Source: Betaproteobacteria bacterium (GTDB taxonomy: Bacteria > Pseudomonadota > Gammaproteobacteria > Burkholderiales > SG8-41). From it: a stretch of 54,363 nt of DNA. The position numbers and the translations under genes are program-made. Numbering within the stretch: position 1 is the stretch's first letter; every line of letters starts with the position of its first letter. Where the stretch lies: positions 1 to 54,363 of the forward strand of contig OMIN01000044.1 of NCBI GenBank assembly GCA_900299145.1. The letters are read 5' to 3'. The notes below the pieces were generated by a model. That model saw nothing but the letters and a program-made list of their open reading frames with translations, made no database searches and had not been told where the DNA came from. This document shows, in pieces, positions 1 to 7,747 of this stretch.

Positions 1-48
1 CCGGGCTACGTTTGGGGCTGGTGATGGCCAGCCCCAAACGTAGCCCGG
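1..48. repeat. Perfect 21-bp inverted repeat at the contig start
   Basis: Bases 1-21 are the exact reverse complement of 28-48, with a 6-base spacer. The right arm reads in frame as the protein segment A-S-P-K-R-S-P expected in a Bug protein (family pattern 'SPKRSPALPDLP'). The left arm does not continue that protein. The left arm therefore looks like a fold-back copy at the contig end, probably a library or assembly artefact rather than a genomic palindrome. Confidence 0.8.
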
Positions 49-335
49 CGTTGCCGGATTTGCCGTCGGTGGCCGAGTCCGCCGTGCCAGGCTTTGACGT
101 TCAGGTGTGGTTCGGCGTTTTCATGCCGGCGGGCGCGGCGCGGCCGCTGGTCAGCAACGTGAACGAACGCATCCGAAAAATGCTCGAAGGCACGGAGCTA
201 CGCCGGCGGCTGGTCGAGCAGGGCGCCGACCCTGCCAGCAGTACGCCGGAGGAATTCGGCGCGCTGGTGAAATCTGATCTGGCGCGATGGGTCAAAGTGG
301 TCAAGGCGACCGGGGTTGCCAGCGCAGAGCGCTAG
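12..335 (+). CDS. Bug-family TTT solute-binding protein, C-terminal fragment
   Basis: This is the last third of a periplasmic solute-binding protein of the tripartite tricarboxylate transporter (Bug/TctC) family. It carries the family's C-terminal landmarks: 'SPKRSPALPDLPSVAE', then 'PGFDVQVWFGVFMPAG', and a closing 'DLARWVKVVKATG' helix. The rest of the gene lies off the contig, and the apparent start codons near bases 12-24 fall in or next to the suspect inverted repeat, so they are not real starts. The protein binds small carboxylates or related solutes for uptake; the ligand cannot be told from this fragment. It is followed by a 133-base gap with an AT-rich repeat and the rpoH promoter region. 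Confidence 0.85.
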   Translation: MGLVMASPKRSPALPDLPSVAESAVPGFDVQVWFGVFMPAGAARPLVSNVNERIRKMLEGTELRRRLVEQGADPASSTPEEFGALVKSDLARWVKVVKATGVASAER

Positions 336-357
336 CCAGCCAGTCAGGAAAAAGTCA

Positions 358-384
358 TAACTATATGTTTTTATTGATATTTTT
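358..384 (+). repeat. AT-rich boundary repeat, copy 1
   Basis: This is a copy of the dispersed AT-rich repeat, whose consensus is TAA(C/G)TAT(T/C)TG, then TTTT(A/T)ATTG, then AATATTTTT. It lies between the Bug fragment and rpoH, in the same orientation as both genes, and ends 30 bases before the CIRCE element. It is one base short of the 28-base consensus. Confidence 0.8.
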
Positions 385-414
385 ATAATATCATCTGGGG
401 AACCCTCCCATAGA

Positions 415-441
415 TTGGCACTCTAACCCCAAGAGTGCTAA
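415..441 (+). promoter_or_regulatory. CIRCE element (HrcA operator) upstream of rpoH
   Basis: The sequence is TTGGCACTC, nine bases, then GAGTGCTAA. It matches the CIRCE consensus TTAGCACTC-N9-GAGTGCTAA with one mismatch in the left arm. It ends 27 bases before the rpoH start codon. CIRCE is bound by the heat-shock repressor HrcA, so rpoH is probably under HrcA control here. Comparative studies have predicted such coupling of the two heat-shock systems in betaproteobacteria. Confidence 0.92.
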
Positions 442-468
442 AATGCACACCACTGACAGGGAGGTTAT

Positions 469-1344
469 ATGTCTACACAAGCAACCTTTGCATTACCGGC
501 GTTACCCATGCCCTCGGCGGGCGGCAATCTGGATTCCTATATCCATTCCGTCAGCCGCTTTCCGTTCCTGACGCAAGAACAGGAAACCGGCTACGCCCGC
601 GCCTTTCGCGACAAGGGCGATCTTGAAGCCGCGCGCGCGCTGGTGGTGTCACACCTGCGCGTGGTTGTCGCGATGGCGCGCGGTTACATGGGCTACGGCC
701 TGCCGCAATCCGACTTGATTCAGGAAGGCAACATCGGTCTGATGAAAGCAGTGAAGCGCTTTGACCCCGACCGCGGTGTGCGGCTGGTGTCGTTTGCAGT
801 GCACTGGATCCGCGCGGAAATGCACGAATACATTCTACGCAACTGGCGCATCGTTAAAATCGCCACCACCAAGGCGCAACGCAAACTCTTCTTCAACCTG
901 CGCAGCCTGAAGCAAGGCCTGAACACGCTGGGCACCGACGAAGTCAAAGCCATCGCTAAACAACTCGGCGTCAAGGATGAAGAAGTGGTCGAGATGGAAA
1001 CACGTCTCGGCGGACAGGATGTCGCCCTTGAACCCGGTGGTGCCGAAGACGAAGAAAGCTACAGCCCGATCGCGTATCTCGCATCGGAAGACGCTGAGCC
1101 GGTAGCGGTCATTGAACAGGAACAAAACGCGCGGCTGCGTGGCGAAGGGTTGGAAAAAGCGCTGGAAAGCCTCGACGACCGTAGCCGCCGTATCATCAAG
1201 GCGCGCTGGCTCACCGAAAAGGACCCGGCCACGCTGCACGATCTGGCGGATGAATTCGGCGTATCAGCCGAGCGCATACGACAAATCGAAAACAAGGCGC
1301 TGGGCAAAATGAAAAGCACAATGGCAGGGTTGGCCGCTGCATAA
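469..1344 (+). CDS. rpoH: RNA polymerase heat-shock sigma factor RpoH (sigma-32)
   Basis: This 291-residue sigma-70 family protein directs RNA polymerase to heat-shock promoters. Region 2 is complete ('SHLRVVVAMARGY', 'DLIQEGNIGLMKAVKRFDP', 'RLVSFAVHWIRAEMHEYIL'). It is followed by the sigma-32-specific RpoH box 'QRKLFFNLRSLK', which separates it from RpoD and RpoS. Region 4 ends with the helix-turn-helix 'LHDLADEFGVSAERIRQIE'. The start is supported by the Shine-Dalgarno AGGGAGG seven bases upstream. A CIRCE operator lies just upstream and an intrinsic terminator just downstream, so the gene looks monocistronic. The TAA stop lies inside a copy of the AT-rich repeat. Confidence 0.97.
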   Translation: MSTQATFALPALPMPSAGGNLDSYIHSVSRFPFLTQEQETGYARAFRDKGDLEAARALVVSHLRVVVAMARGYMGYGLPQSDLIQEGNIGLMKAVKRFDPDRGVRLVSFAVHWIRAEMHEYILRNWRIVKIATTKAQRKLFFNLRSLKQGLNTLGTDEVKAIAKQLGVKDEEVVEMETRLGGQDVALEPGGAEDEESYSPIAYLASEDAEPVAVIEQEQNARLRGEGLEKALESLDDRSRRIIKARWLTEKDPATLHDLADEFGVSAERIRQIENKALGKMKSTMAGLAAA

Positions 1345-1363
1345 GTGTTTGTTTTATTTGAAC
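1342..1363 (+). repeat. AT-rich boundary repeat, copy 2, containing the rpoH stop
   Basis: TAAGTGTTTG followed by TTTTATTTGAAC matches the first 22 positions of the repeat consensus. Its first three bases are the rpoH stop codon. The right part merges into the A-tract of the terminator hairpin, so the 3' end of the repeat is lost or overwritten. Confidence 0.65.
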
Positions 1364-1391
1364 AAAAATCCCGGCTTTGGCCGGGATTTTT
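1364..1391 (+). terminator. Intrinsic terminator after rpoH
   Basis: A 12-bp perfect stem (AAAAATCCCGGC pairing with GCCGGGATTTTT) closes a TTTG loop. The run of T at the 3' side serves plus-strand transcription, and the A-run makes it usable from the minus strand too. It sits 20 bases after the rpoH stop. Confidence 0.9.
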
Positions 1392-1489
1392 GTTTGTGTA
1401 TAACCACTTTCAACTTTGGCAATGCCACTACGCGGCAGCGCGAGATGCACTACTACTTAATAGTTGGTGCGCGCGATCGGTTTACACAT

Positions 1490-2845
1490 TTACTCCGCCT
1501 TCACCAACTTCGCCAGCTTCTCCTCCAGATAATGAATGCTGGTGCCGCCACGCAGGAACGCCGCGTCGCGCAAGAGTTCCTGGTGCAGAGGGATGTTGGT
1601 CTTGATGCCTTCAATCACGGTTTCCGATAGTGCGATGGCAAGCCGCGCGATGGCCTGTTCGCGGGTGTCACCGTAGGCGATGATTTTGCCGATGAGCGAA
1701 TCATAATTCGGCGGCACTCTGTAGCCGCTGTAGGCGTGCGAATCTACGCGGATGCCGGGGCCGCCCGGCATGTGCAGCGAGGTGATTTGGCCCGGGCTGG
1801 GCGTGAATTTGTAGGGGTCTTCGGCGTTGATGCGGCATTCAATCGAGTGGCCGGAGAGCTCAACGTCGCGCTGACGCAGCGCGAGTTTTTCGCCCGCCGC
1901 GATGCGAATCTGCATTTGCACAAGATCAAGGCCGGTGATCATTTCGGTCACCGGGTGTTCGACCTGCAGGCGCGTGTTCATCTCAATGAAATAAAATTCA
2001 CCGTTTTCATAGAGGAATTCAAAGGTGCCCGCGCCTTCATAGCCGATTTTGCGGCACGCGTCGGCACAACGTTCGCCGGTGCGCACGCGGGCACGCGATT
2101 GCAGCAGTGGCGCCGGCGCTTCCTCGATGATTTTCTGGTGGCGGCGTTGCATGGAGCAATCACGGTCACCCAGATACAGCGCATTTTTGTGTTTGTCGGC
2201 GATGACCTGGATCTCCACGTGGCGCGGGCGCTCGAGGAATTTCTCCATGTAGATCATCGGGTTGTTGAAGGCGGCCTGGGCCTCGCTGCGCGTGGTATTG
2301 GCGGCGTTTACCAGCGCGGCCTCCGTGTGCACCACGCGCATGCCACGCCCGCCGCCGCCGCCCGCCGCCTTGATGATGACCGGGTAGCCGATTTCACGCG
2401 CGATTCTGATGATTTCCTTCGGTTCTTCGGGCAGCGCGGTATCCACACCGGGCACCACCGGCACGCCCGCGCGGCGCATCGCGTTTTTAGCGCTCACCTT
2501 GTCACCCATCAGGCGGATGGTGTCCGCGCGCGGGCCGATAAAGGTGAAGCCGCTCTGCTCAACGCGCTCGGCGAAATCCGCGTTCTCCGACAAGAATCCG
2601 TAGCCTGGATGAATCGCCTCGGCGTCTGTGACTTCGGCGGCGCTGATGATGGCCGGCACATTGAGATAGCTCGCAGCGGAAGGCGCGGGGCCGATACACA
2701 CCGATTCATCTGCCAGCTTCACGTACTTGGCCGAGGCATCAGCCTCGGAGTGCACCGCCACGGTCTTGATGCCCATTTCGCGGCACGCGCGCAGGATACG
2801 CAGCGCAATTTCGCCGCGATTGGCGATGAGGATTTTGCCGAACAT
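1490..2845 (-). CDS. accC: Acetyl-CoA carboxylase, biotin carboxylase subunit AccC
   Basis: AccC carboxylates the biotin on AccB using ATP and bicarbonate, the first half-reaction of malonyl-CoA synthesis in fatty acid biosynthesis. The length of 451 residues is normal. The protein starts with '[17 protein letters not shown]', has the ATP-grasp glycine loop '[10 protein letters not shown]', and '[19 protein letters not shown]'. It also has the active-site stretch '[16 protein letters not shown]'. It follows accB with a 60-base gap on the same strand, in the standard aroQ-accB-accC order. Confidence 0.97.
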   Translation of the reverse strand: MFGKILIANRGEIALRILRACREMGIKTVAVHSEADASAKYVKLADESVCIGPAPSAASYLNVPAIISAAEVTDAEAIHPGYGFLSENADFAERVEQSGFTFIGPRADTIRLMGDKVSAKNAMRRAGVPVVPGVDTALPEEPKEIIRIAREIGYPVIIKAAGGGGGRGMRVVHTEAALVNAANTTRSEAQAAFNNPMIYMEKFLERPRHVEIQVIADKHKNALYLGDRDCSMQRRHQKIIEEAPAPLLQSRARVRTGERCADACRKIGYEGAGTFEFLYENGEFYFIEMNTRLQVEHPVTEMITGLDLVQMQIRIAAGEKLALRQRDVELSGHSIECRINAEDPYKFTPSPGQITSLHMPGGPGIRVDSHAYSGYRVPPNYDSLIGKIIAYGDTREQAIARLAIALSETVIEGIKTNIPLHQELLRDAAFLRGGTSIHYLEEKLAKLVKAE

Positions 2846-2905
2846 GTGTGGAGCGTGAGGGGTGAGACGTTAGGCGTGAGGCGTAAGTCGCAGGGTACGT
2901 CCGGG

Positions 2906-3403
2906 TTAGCCGATCACCATAAGCGGCTGGCCGTACTCTACCGGCTGGCCGTTTTCGACGAGGATTTGTTTGACTACGCCCTCGGCGCCCGCTTCGATTT
3001 CGTTCAGCAGTTTCATGGCTTCGATGATGCACACGGTTTCATCGGCCTTGACGGCTTGCCCAACGTCGACAAACGGTTTTCCGCCTGGTGACGACGCACG
3101 ATAAAACGTGCCGACCATCGGCGATTTGAGCACATGGCCTTGCGGCTCGACGGCTTCCGGCATCGCAGGCGCGTTGGGGACAGCTGCGGCGGCGGGCACC
3201 GGAGTAACGCCCAAATCCAGAGCGGCAGGCGCAAACGCGCCGGGCAACACTACTGGCGCCAAGCCCGTATTAGGGTGTGCGGCATGAACCACGGCGCCAC
3301 CGCGGCTAATACGTACGCGCTCTTCACCCTCGGTAATTTCCAGTTCGGTAATGTCCGACTGCTGCACCAGATCGATCAGTGTTTTAACTTTTCGTAAGTC
3401 CAT
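2906..3403 (-). CDS. accB: Acetyl-CoA carboxylase biotin carboxyl carrier protein AccB
   Basis: AccB carries the biotin that shuttles carboxyl groups between AccC and the carboxyltransferase. The 165-residue protein has the usual N-terminal '[18 protein letters not shown]', a proline/alanine-rich linker (about residues 45-85), and a C-terminal biotinyl domain. The biotinylation site is EAMKLLNEI with the target lysine at about residue 131; most homologues have EAMKMMNEI, so M-to-L changes flank the lysine. It lies 14 bases downstream of aroQ and is probably cotranscribed with aroQ and accC. Confidence 0.97.
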   Translation of the reverse strand: MDLRKVKTLIDLVQQSDITELEITEGEERVRISRGGAVVHAAHPNTGLAPVVLPGAFAPAALDLGVTPVPAAAAVPNAPAMPEAVEPQGHVLKSPMVGTFYRASSPGGKPFVDVGQAVKADETVCIIEAMKLLNEIEAGAEGVVKQILVENGQPVEYGQPLMVIG

Positions 3404-3417
3404 GATTTTATTATCTT

Positions 3418-3879
3418 TTACTTACGATATTCTGGTTGGCCCAATGCGTAAGCCAGCGCTAACTCATATCCCTTGGCACCAAGACCGCTGATGATGCCCA
3501 CAGCAATATCGGTAAAGTACGAATGGTGCCGAAACGCCTCACGCGCGAACACATTCGACAAGTGCACCTCAATAAACGGTATCGCCACGGCCGCCAGCGC
3601 GTCACGCATCGCCACACTGGTGTGGGTGTAGGCCGCGGGGTTGATAATGATGAAATCCACACCATCGCGAGCGGCCTGCTGGATTCGGTTGACGAGGTCG
3701 GCCTCTGAGTTGCTTTGAAACGCCTCAAGCGTGGCACCGCCCGCCTTGGCCTGTTGAATCAGGCGTTGTTCGATGGCCGGCAGATTGTCGCTGCCATAAA
3801 TGCCCGGCTCGCGCGTGCCGAGCAGATTCAGGTTGGGGCCGTTCAGCAGCAGTATGTTTTTGTGGGATTTACTGGCCAC
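3418..3879 (-). CDS. aroQ: Type II 3-dehydroquinate dehydratase
   Basis: This cytoplasmic enzyme converts 3-dehydroquinate to 3-dehydroshikimate in the shikimate pathway. The 153-residue length is normal for the dodecameric type II class. Signature segments are '[17 protein letters not shown]' (with the catalytic tyrosine), '[20 protein letters not shown]' and '[19 protein letters not shown]' (with the catalytic histidine). It is the first gene of the aroQ-accB-accC run. The 174 bases upstream, before the tlpA-like gene ends, probably hold the promoter, but I cannot pick a confident -35/-10 pair. Confidence 0.96.
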   Translation of the reverse strand: MASKSHKNILLLNGPNLNLLGTREPGIYGSDNLPAIEQRLIQQAKAGGATLEAFQSNSEADLVNRIQQAARDGVDFIIINPAAYTHTSVAMRDALAAVAIPFIEVHLSNVFAREAFRHHSYFTDIAVGIISGLGAKGYELALAYALGQPEYRK

Positions 3880-4053
3880 GATGCCGTCCTCCTACTGCGA
3901 TGTTGATTAGCCTGTCGCATCTCTTGTAGTGGCCAAATATGGCTTCGCGCGACTTGCCATCGCTTAATAAAGCCCGAAAAAGTTCAACGCGACTACGGCG
4001 AAGATGATACCACTTTGCTCGAATTTGGCGAATTTTAGCCGCTTAATCACCGA

Positions 4054-4587
4054 TCAAAGCAAAGGCAACAGCAGCGCGTCTAACTTTTCCTGTGTGATGC
4101 CCCCCATTTCAGTGGCGGAAATTTGGCCTTTTCGGTCCAAAATGATGGTGTAGGGAAGCACCCGGCGTTTGTTACCCGCCAGCCGCGAAACCTCTACAGT
4201 GTCGAAAGTACCGATCAGATTGGGGTAGTTTATTTTGAAGTTGGCAGCAAATTCACTGGTTTTATCAGCTTGATCGATGGAGATGCCGACAAATTGCAAG
4301 CCTTTAGCGCCATGCTTTTCCTGCATTTGCACGAATAATGGGATTTCCTTGCGACACGGTTCGCACCACGTAGCCCAAAAATTGACCACCAACACCTTAC
4401 CGCGCCACTGATCGAGTTTTTGCGGCTTATTTTGCAGATCAGGGAGGTTTATTGCATACAGCGCGTCGGCAGCCGTTGGTTCAGCTGGCCCCGCCTGACG
4501 TTCCGGGTTAAGCCAAACGCCGGCGGCAAACGCCAGCAGCGCCACAAACGCAAAAAAAGAATACCGCACCAACCGGCTGGACATCAT
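4054..4587 (-). CDS. TlpA/ResA-like membrane-anchored thiol-disulfide oxidoreductase
   Basis: This 177-residue protein has an N-terminal membrane anchor or signal segment (about residues 9-26, 'YSFFAFVALLAFAAGVWL') followed by a periplasmic thioredoxin fold. The redox motif is WCEPC at residues 74-78 in 'NFWATWCEPCRKEIPLF', the form found in TlpA, ResA and CcmG-like reductants. The cis-proline region is 'RVLPYTIILDRKG'. It probably reduces periplasmic disulfides, for example in cytochrome c or copper-site assembly. It lies 51 bases downstream of dsbD on the same strand, and DsbD is the natural electron donor for such proteins. ATG codons at 4587 and 4584 are both possible starts. Confidence 0.9.
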   Translation of the reverse strand: MMSSRLVRYSFFAFVALLAFAAGVWLNPERQAGPAEPTAADALYAINLPDLQNKPQKLDQWRGKVLVVNFWATWCEPCRKEIPLFVQMQEKHGAKGLQFVGISIDQADKTSEFAANFKINYPNLIGTFDTVEVSRLAGNKRRVLPYTIILDRKGQISATEMGGITQEKLDALLLPLL

Positions 4588-4638
4588 TTAATGAATTTTA
4601 GAGAACTTTGGAGAAAGATAACGAAATTTGCTGACAGA

Positions 4639-6486
4639 TCAGAATTTCAGCACTTCGTCGAGCATGCCGGCAAACTTTTCGGCATTCTGAAAGCCGATTA
4701 CACGTAACCCATTGATTTCTTTTCCATTTTTATCAAAGAAGATAATTCCGGGCGGGCCAAACAGCCGGAAGCGTTTCAGCAGTGCCTGGTGCTCGGCGTT
4801 GTTGGCGGTGACGTCGGCTTGCACCTTGACCATGCCCGCCAGCCGTGCCTGAACTTGTGCATCGGTAAAGGTGAATCGCTCCATTTCCTTGCACGATACG
4901 CACCAATCGGCGTAAAAATCGAGCAAAAGCGGCTTGCCTGACCCTGCTGCTGCCTGAATCGCCGCATCAAGTTCTGCGCTGGTAGTCACCCGCTTGAACA
5001 GCGGTTCATTACTAGCGGCTGATTGTGAAGCCGTCTGAACGGCGGGTGCGGTCAACCCTGACAGCGGCTGGAAAATATCCTTCGCGCCGGAAAGCCCGCC
5101 CACCACATATGCCGCGCCCGCCAGCAGTGCGATCAACCCGAAGCCCTTGCCCGCGCGCGCCAAGCCCGGCGCATCCGCCGGCAGCGGATCGATCGCCCGC
5201 AGCCACATGGCGCAGCCGATGAGCAGCGCGCCCCACGCCAGCATTTGCATGGCCAGCGGCAGCAGCGGCGACACCAGATAAATCGCCACCGCGATCAACA
5301 GCACGCCGAAAAACCGCTTCACGCCGTCCATCCACGGCCCGACCTTGGGCAGCAGCGTGCCTGCCGATGCGCCCACCGCCAGCAGTGGCACGCCCATGCC
5401 CAGCGCCATGGCGAACAATGCCGCGCCACCAAGCACGCCGTCGCGGCTTTGGCCGATGTAGAGCAACGCGCCCGCCAACGGCGCCGCCACGCACGGCCCG
5501 ACAATGAGCGCCGACAGCGCGCCCATCACAAACCCCCCGCCATATTGCCCACCCGGCAGCGCGTTGGAGGCCGCACTGAGCCGCGACTGCACAGTCACCG
5601 GCAACTGCAATTCATAAACGCCGAACATCGACAGCGCCAGCACCACAAACAGCGCCGCGAAGCTGCCGAGCACCCACGGGTTTTGCAGCGCCGCCGACAG
5701 CATCGCCCCCGACAGCCCCGCCGCCACGCCCGCTATCGCGTAGGTAATCGCCATGCCCAGCACATAGGCCGCGGACAGCGCCAGCGCATGCGCGCGCGTG
5801 ACGGCCTGGCCGCGCCCGACGATCATGCCCGACAGAATCGGAATCATCGGTAACACGCACGGCGTGAATGACAGCAACAATCCAAAACCGAAAAAGCTCG
5901 CAATCAGCAGCCAGAAACTGCCCTGAAACATCGCGGCGATGCGTGAGTCTTCGGCCGCCGCTGACGAGGCCCTATCCGACCTATCCGGCCCCTGACCCAT
6001 CATGCGCGCCAGCGGGTCGCCGCTATCTTTCGTGCCGTTGCCCACAGGCAGCCCCGCCGCCGCCGCGCTGCCAATCAGCGACAGTTGAATTTTGCTTTCC
6101 ATCGGCACATAACACACGCCGACATCGGCACAGCCCTGTGACGTCACATTCAACGCCACCTTGCCGTCGGCGGCAGTTTCCACCGGCACCACGATTTTCA
6201 GTTCACCGCGATGCGTTTGCACCTCGCCGAAAAACTCATCTTTCTTCTTTTTGCCTTCGGGAATTTTGGCCTCGCCCAGCTTCGCCCCCGGCTCGGCGGC
6301 AAACGCAAAGCGCTCGCGATACAAATAGTAGCCGTCGGCGATCTGGTAACGCACCTCGACGTTGGAAGCATCGAGCACCCGCGCGGAAAAGCGAAACGCC
6401 TGCTCGGGCTCAAGCAAATCCTTACCAGCCGCCGAAGCCTGAGCGGACAATAAAAAAATAATCAATGAAATCAAATACTTATACAT
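4639..6486 (-). CDS. dsbD: Thiol:disulfide interchange protein DsbD
   Basis: DsbD moves electrons from cytoplasmic thioredoxin across the inner membrane to periplasmic reductases. All three domains are present in 615 residues. After the signal peptide comes the N-terminal domain with 'GCADVGVCY'. The central membrane domain has 'FTPCVLPMIPILSG' and 'GPCVAAPLAGALL', which contain the redox cysteines. The C-terminal thioredoxin domain has WCVSC with cysteines at about 529 and 532. It follows cutA by 7 bases, the same order as in E. coli. No convincing Shine-Dalgarno is seen, so coupling to cutA is likely. The first codons (MYKYLISLIIFLL) are made of a copy of the AT-rich repeat. Confidence 0.96.
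   Translation of the reverse strand: MYKYLISLIIFLLSAQASAAGKDLLEPEQAFRFSARVLDASNVEVRYQIADGYYLYRERFAFAAEPGAKLGEAKIPEGKKKKDEFFGEVQTHRGELKIVVPVETAADGKVALNVTSQGCADVGVCYVPMESKIQLSLIGSAAAAGLPVGNGTKDSGDPLARMMGQGPDRSDRASSAAAEDSRIAAMFQGSFWLLIASFFGFGLLLSFTPCVLPMIPILSGMIVGRGQAVTRAHALALSAAYVLGMAITYAIAGVAAGLSGAMLSAALQNPWVLGSFAALFVVLALSMFGVYELQLPVTVQSRLSAASNALPGGQYGGGFVMGALSALIVGPCVAAPLAGALLYIGQSRDGVLGGAALFAMALGMGVPLLAVGASAGTLLPKVGPWMDGVKRFFGVLLIAVAIYLVSPLLPLAMQMLAWGALLIGCAMWLRAIDPLPADAPGLARAGKGFGLIALLAGAAYVVGGLSGAKDIFQPLSGLTAPAVQTASQSAASNEPLFKRVTTSAELDAAIQAAAGSGKPLLLDFYADWCVSCKEMERFTFTDAQVQARLAGMVKVQADVTANNAEHQALLKRFRLFGPPGIIFFDKNGKEINGLRVIGFQNAEKFAGMLDEVLKF
6454..6481 (-). repeat. AT-rich boundary repeat, copy 3, encoding the dsbD N-terminus
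   Basis: On the minus strand this reads TAAGTATTTG, then ATTTCATTG, then ATTATTTTT. It starts 5 bases inside dsbD and is read as K-Y-L-I-S-L-I-I-F, the hydrophobic core of the signal peptide. Orientation is the same as the gene. Confidence 0.75.
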
Positions 6487-6493
6487 ATATCAC

Positions 6494-6832
6494 TCAAACA
6501 GCCTGGGTTTCAGCGGCCACCCACTGCAAGTACGCCGGCAAGCCTCGCACCAGTGGGACTGCGATGATTTCGGGAAGTTCGTACGGATGCAGCCGGCGGA
6601 TGGCGGCTTCAAGCGCCGTGTAACGCGCGCCAGTGGTCTTGATGAGCAGCGGAATTTCTTCGGCGTTGTCCACCGCACCCTGCCAGCGATACACCGACGT
6701 GCACGCCGCCAGAATATTGACGCACGCGGCGAGCCTGTCCTCGATCAACCCGCGCGCGATCTTGTCCGCCGTATCGCGATCCGGCACGTTGGTCAGAACC
6801 AGCAGTACGCTGGAATCACTCATGGCGCTCAT
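6494..6832 (-). CDS. cutA: Divalent-cation tolerance protein CutA
   Basis: This 112-residue trimeric ferredoxin-like protein of the CutA1 family is linked to copper and divalent-cation tolerance; its biochemical role is unsettled. Family landmarks are 'VLLVLTNVPDRDTADKIARG', 'RLAACVNIL', 'SVYRWQGAVDNAEEIPLLIK' and 'HPYELPEIIAVPL'. Its ATG overlaps the stop of the upstream epimerase gene (ATGA-type overlap), and dsbD follows within 7 bases, so epimerase-cutA-dsbD-tlpA is probably one transcription unit. Confidence 0.94.
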   Translation of the reverse strand: MSAMSDSSVLLVLTNVPDRDTADKIARGLIEDRLAACVNILAACTSVYRWQGAVDNAEEIPLLIKTTGARYTALEAAIRRLHPYELPEIIAVPLVRGLPAYLQWVAAETQAV

Positions 6833-7728
6833 ACCAACGATGGTATCCCCGCATGCACACTCGGGTACCGCAGCCGGAAGCGCAATTCCTGCTTGATGCG
6901 CCGGTTGGTCAGCCGCCGCGATTCGCTCATGAACGACAGCAGGTTTTCCGGAATCACGCGCGCCGCCTCGCTGCGCGCGATGCGCGGCGGACGCGGCAGG
7001 CCGTGGCGATCCGCCACCAGATCAAAGTAGTCCCCCATTTTCTGCGGTACGTCGTCCACGGCGTTATACGCGCGCCCCGGCCGCGCCCGCGCGAGCGCTG
7101 CCATCACCAGCCGCGCCAGATCGTCGGCGTGCACGTGGTTCACAAAACTGTCGTCGGCATCCGCCAGCGCCGGTGTGCCGCGTTGCAGCCGTGCCAGCGG
7201 CAGCCGTCCGTCGGCATAAATGCCCGGCACGCGCAGTATCGACACCGCCACGCCGCTGCGCACGCCCCACGCACGCAACCGCCGCTCCGCGTCCACGCGG
7301 CGTTGCGCGCGTTCGGTTTGCGGACGCGCAGGCCGCGTTTCGGGCACAAGGCCGCCGCCGCAATCGCCATAGACGCCGCTGGTGCTTATATAGACAAAGT
7401 GCTGTGGTAGACTGCCGCGCATGTTTTTTGTCTTGCGCTGGTTTCCCCGCTGGTTCCCCAGTACAGCGATCAGATGCGCGGTGCGCTTATCGGTGGCGCC
7501 GCTGGCGGGTGGCGGAGCAAGATGAACCACATCGTGCGCAATGCCGGCGAGCGCGGACAGCGTGTGCGGCTTGTCCAGATCGCCCACAATGGGGGTTACG
7601 CCCCGCGCGCGCAAAGCGGCGCATTGCGCCCCATCGCGCGTCAAGGCATAAACGCGATAGCGCGGGCGGGCCAGCGGTATCAGCCGCGCGCCCACGTCGC
7701 CACATCCGATAATCAGTAATCGCCGCAT
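6829..7728 (-). CDS. NAD(P)-binding SDR-type epimerase/dehydratase family protein
   Basis: This protein of about 299 residues has an N-terminal Rossmann motif 'LLIIGCGDVGARL' and an extended-SDR layout like the YeeZ/NAD-dependent epimerase group. It has 'VYISTSGVYGD' in the position of the catalytic serine/tyrosine region and 'NHVHADDLARLVMAAL' in the C-terminal half. The substrate is unknown. A basic insertion with a tandem NQRGNQR lies before the catalytic strand. The ATG at 7728 is preferred over an upstream TTG. Its start is only 19 bases from that of the divergent reductase gene, so the two promoters must overlap. Confidence 0.82.
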   Translation of the reverse strand: MRRLLIIGCGDVGARLIPLARPRYRVYALTRDGAQCAALRARGVTPIVGDLDKPHTLSALAGIAHDVVHLAPPPASGATDKRTAHLIAVLGNQRGNQRKTKNMRGSLPQHFVYISTSGVYGDCGGGLVPETRPARPQTERAQRRVDAERRLRAWGVRSGVAVSILRVPGIYADGRLPLARLQRGTPALADADDSFVNHVHADDLARLVMAALARARPGRAYNAVDDVPQKMGDYFDLVADRHGLPRPPRIARSEAARVIPENLLSFMSESRRLTNRRIKQELRFRLRYPSVHAGIPSLV

Positions 7729-7747
7729 AGACAAAGCATTTTACGCC

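Noticed and set aside
358-384. Reading the AT-rich repeat as an IHF site or a promoter
   Set aside because: The IHF pattern WATCAA-N4-TTR is not met in the copies checked, and no -35/-10 pair with 16-18 base spacing is conserved within the repeat.
1736-3091. 451-codon open frame on the plus strand
   Set aside because: It lies opposite accC and accB and has no recognisable domain; it is a composition shadow.
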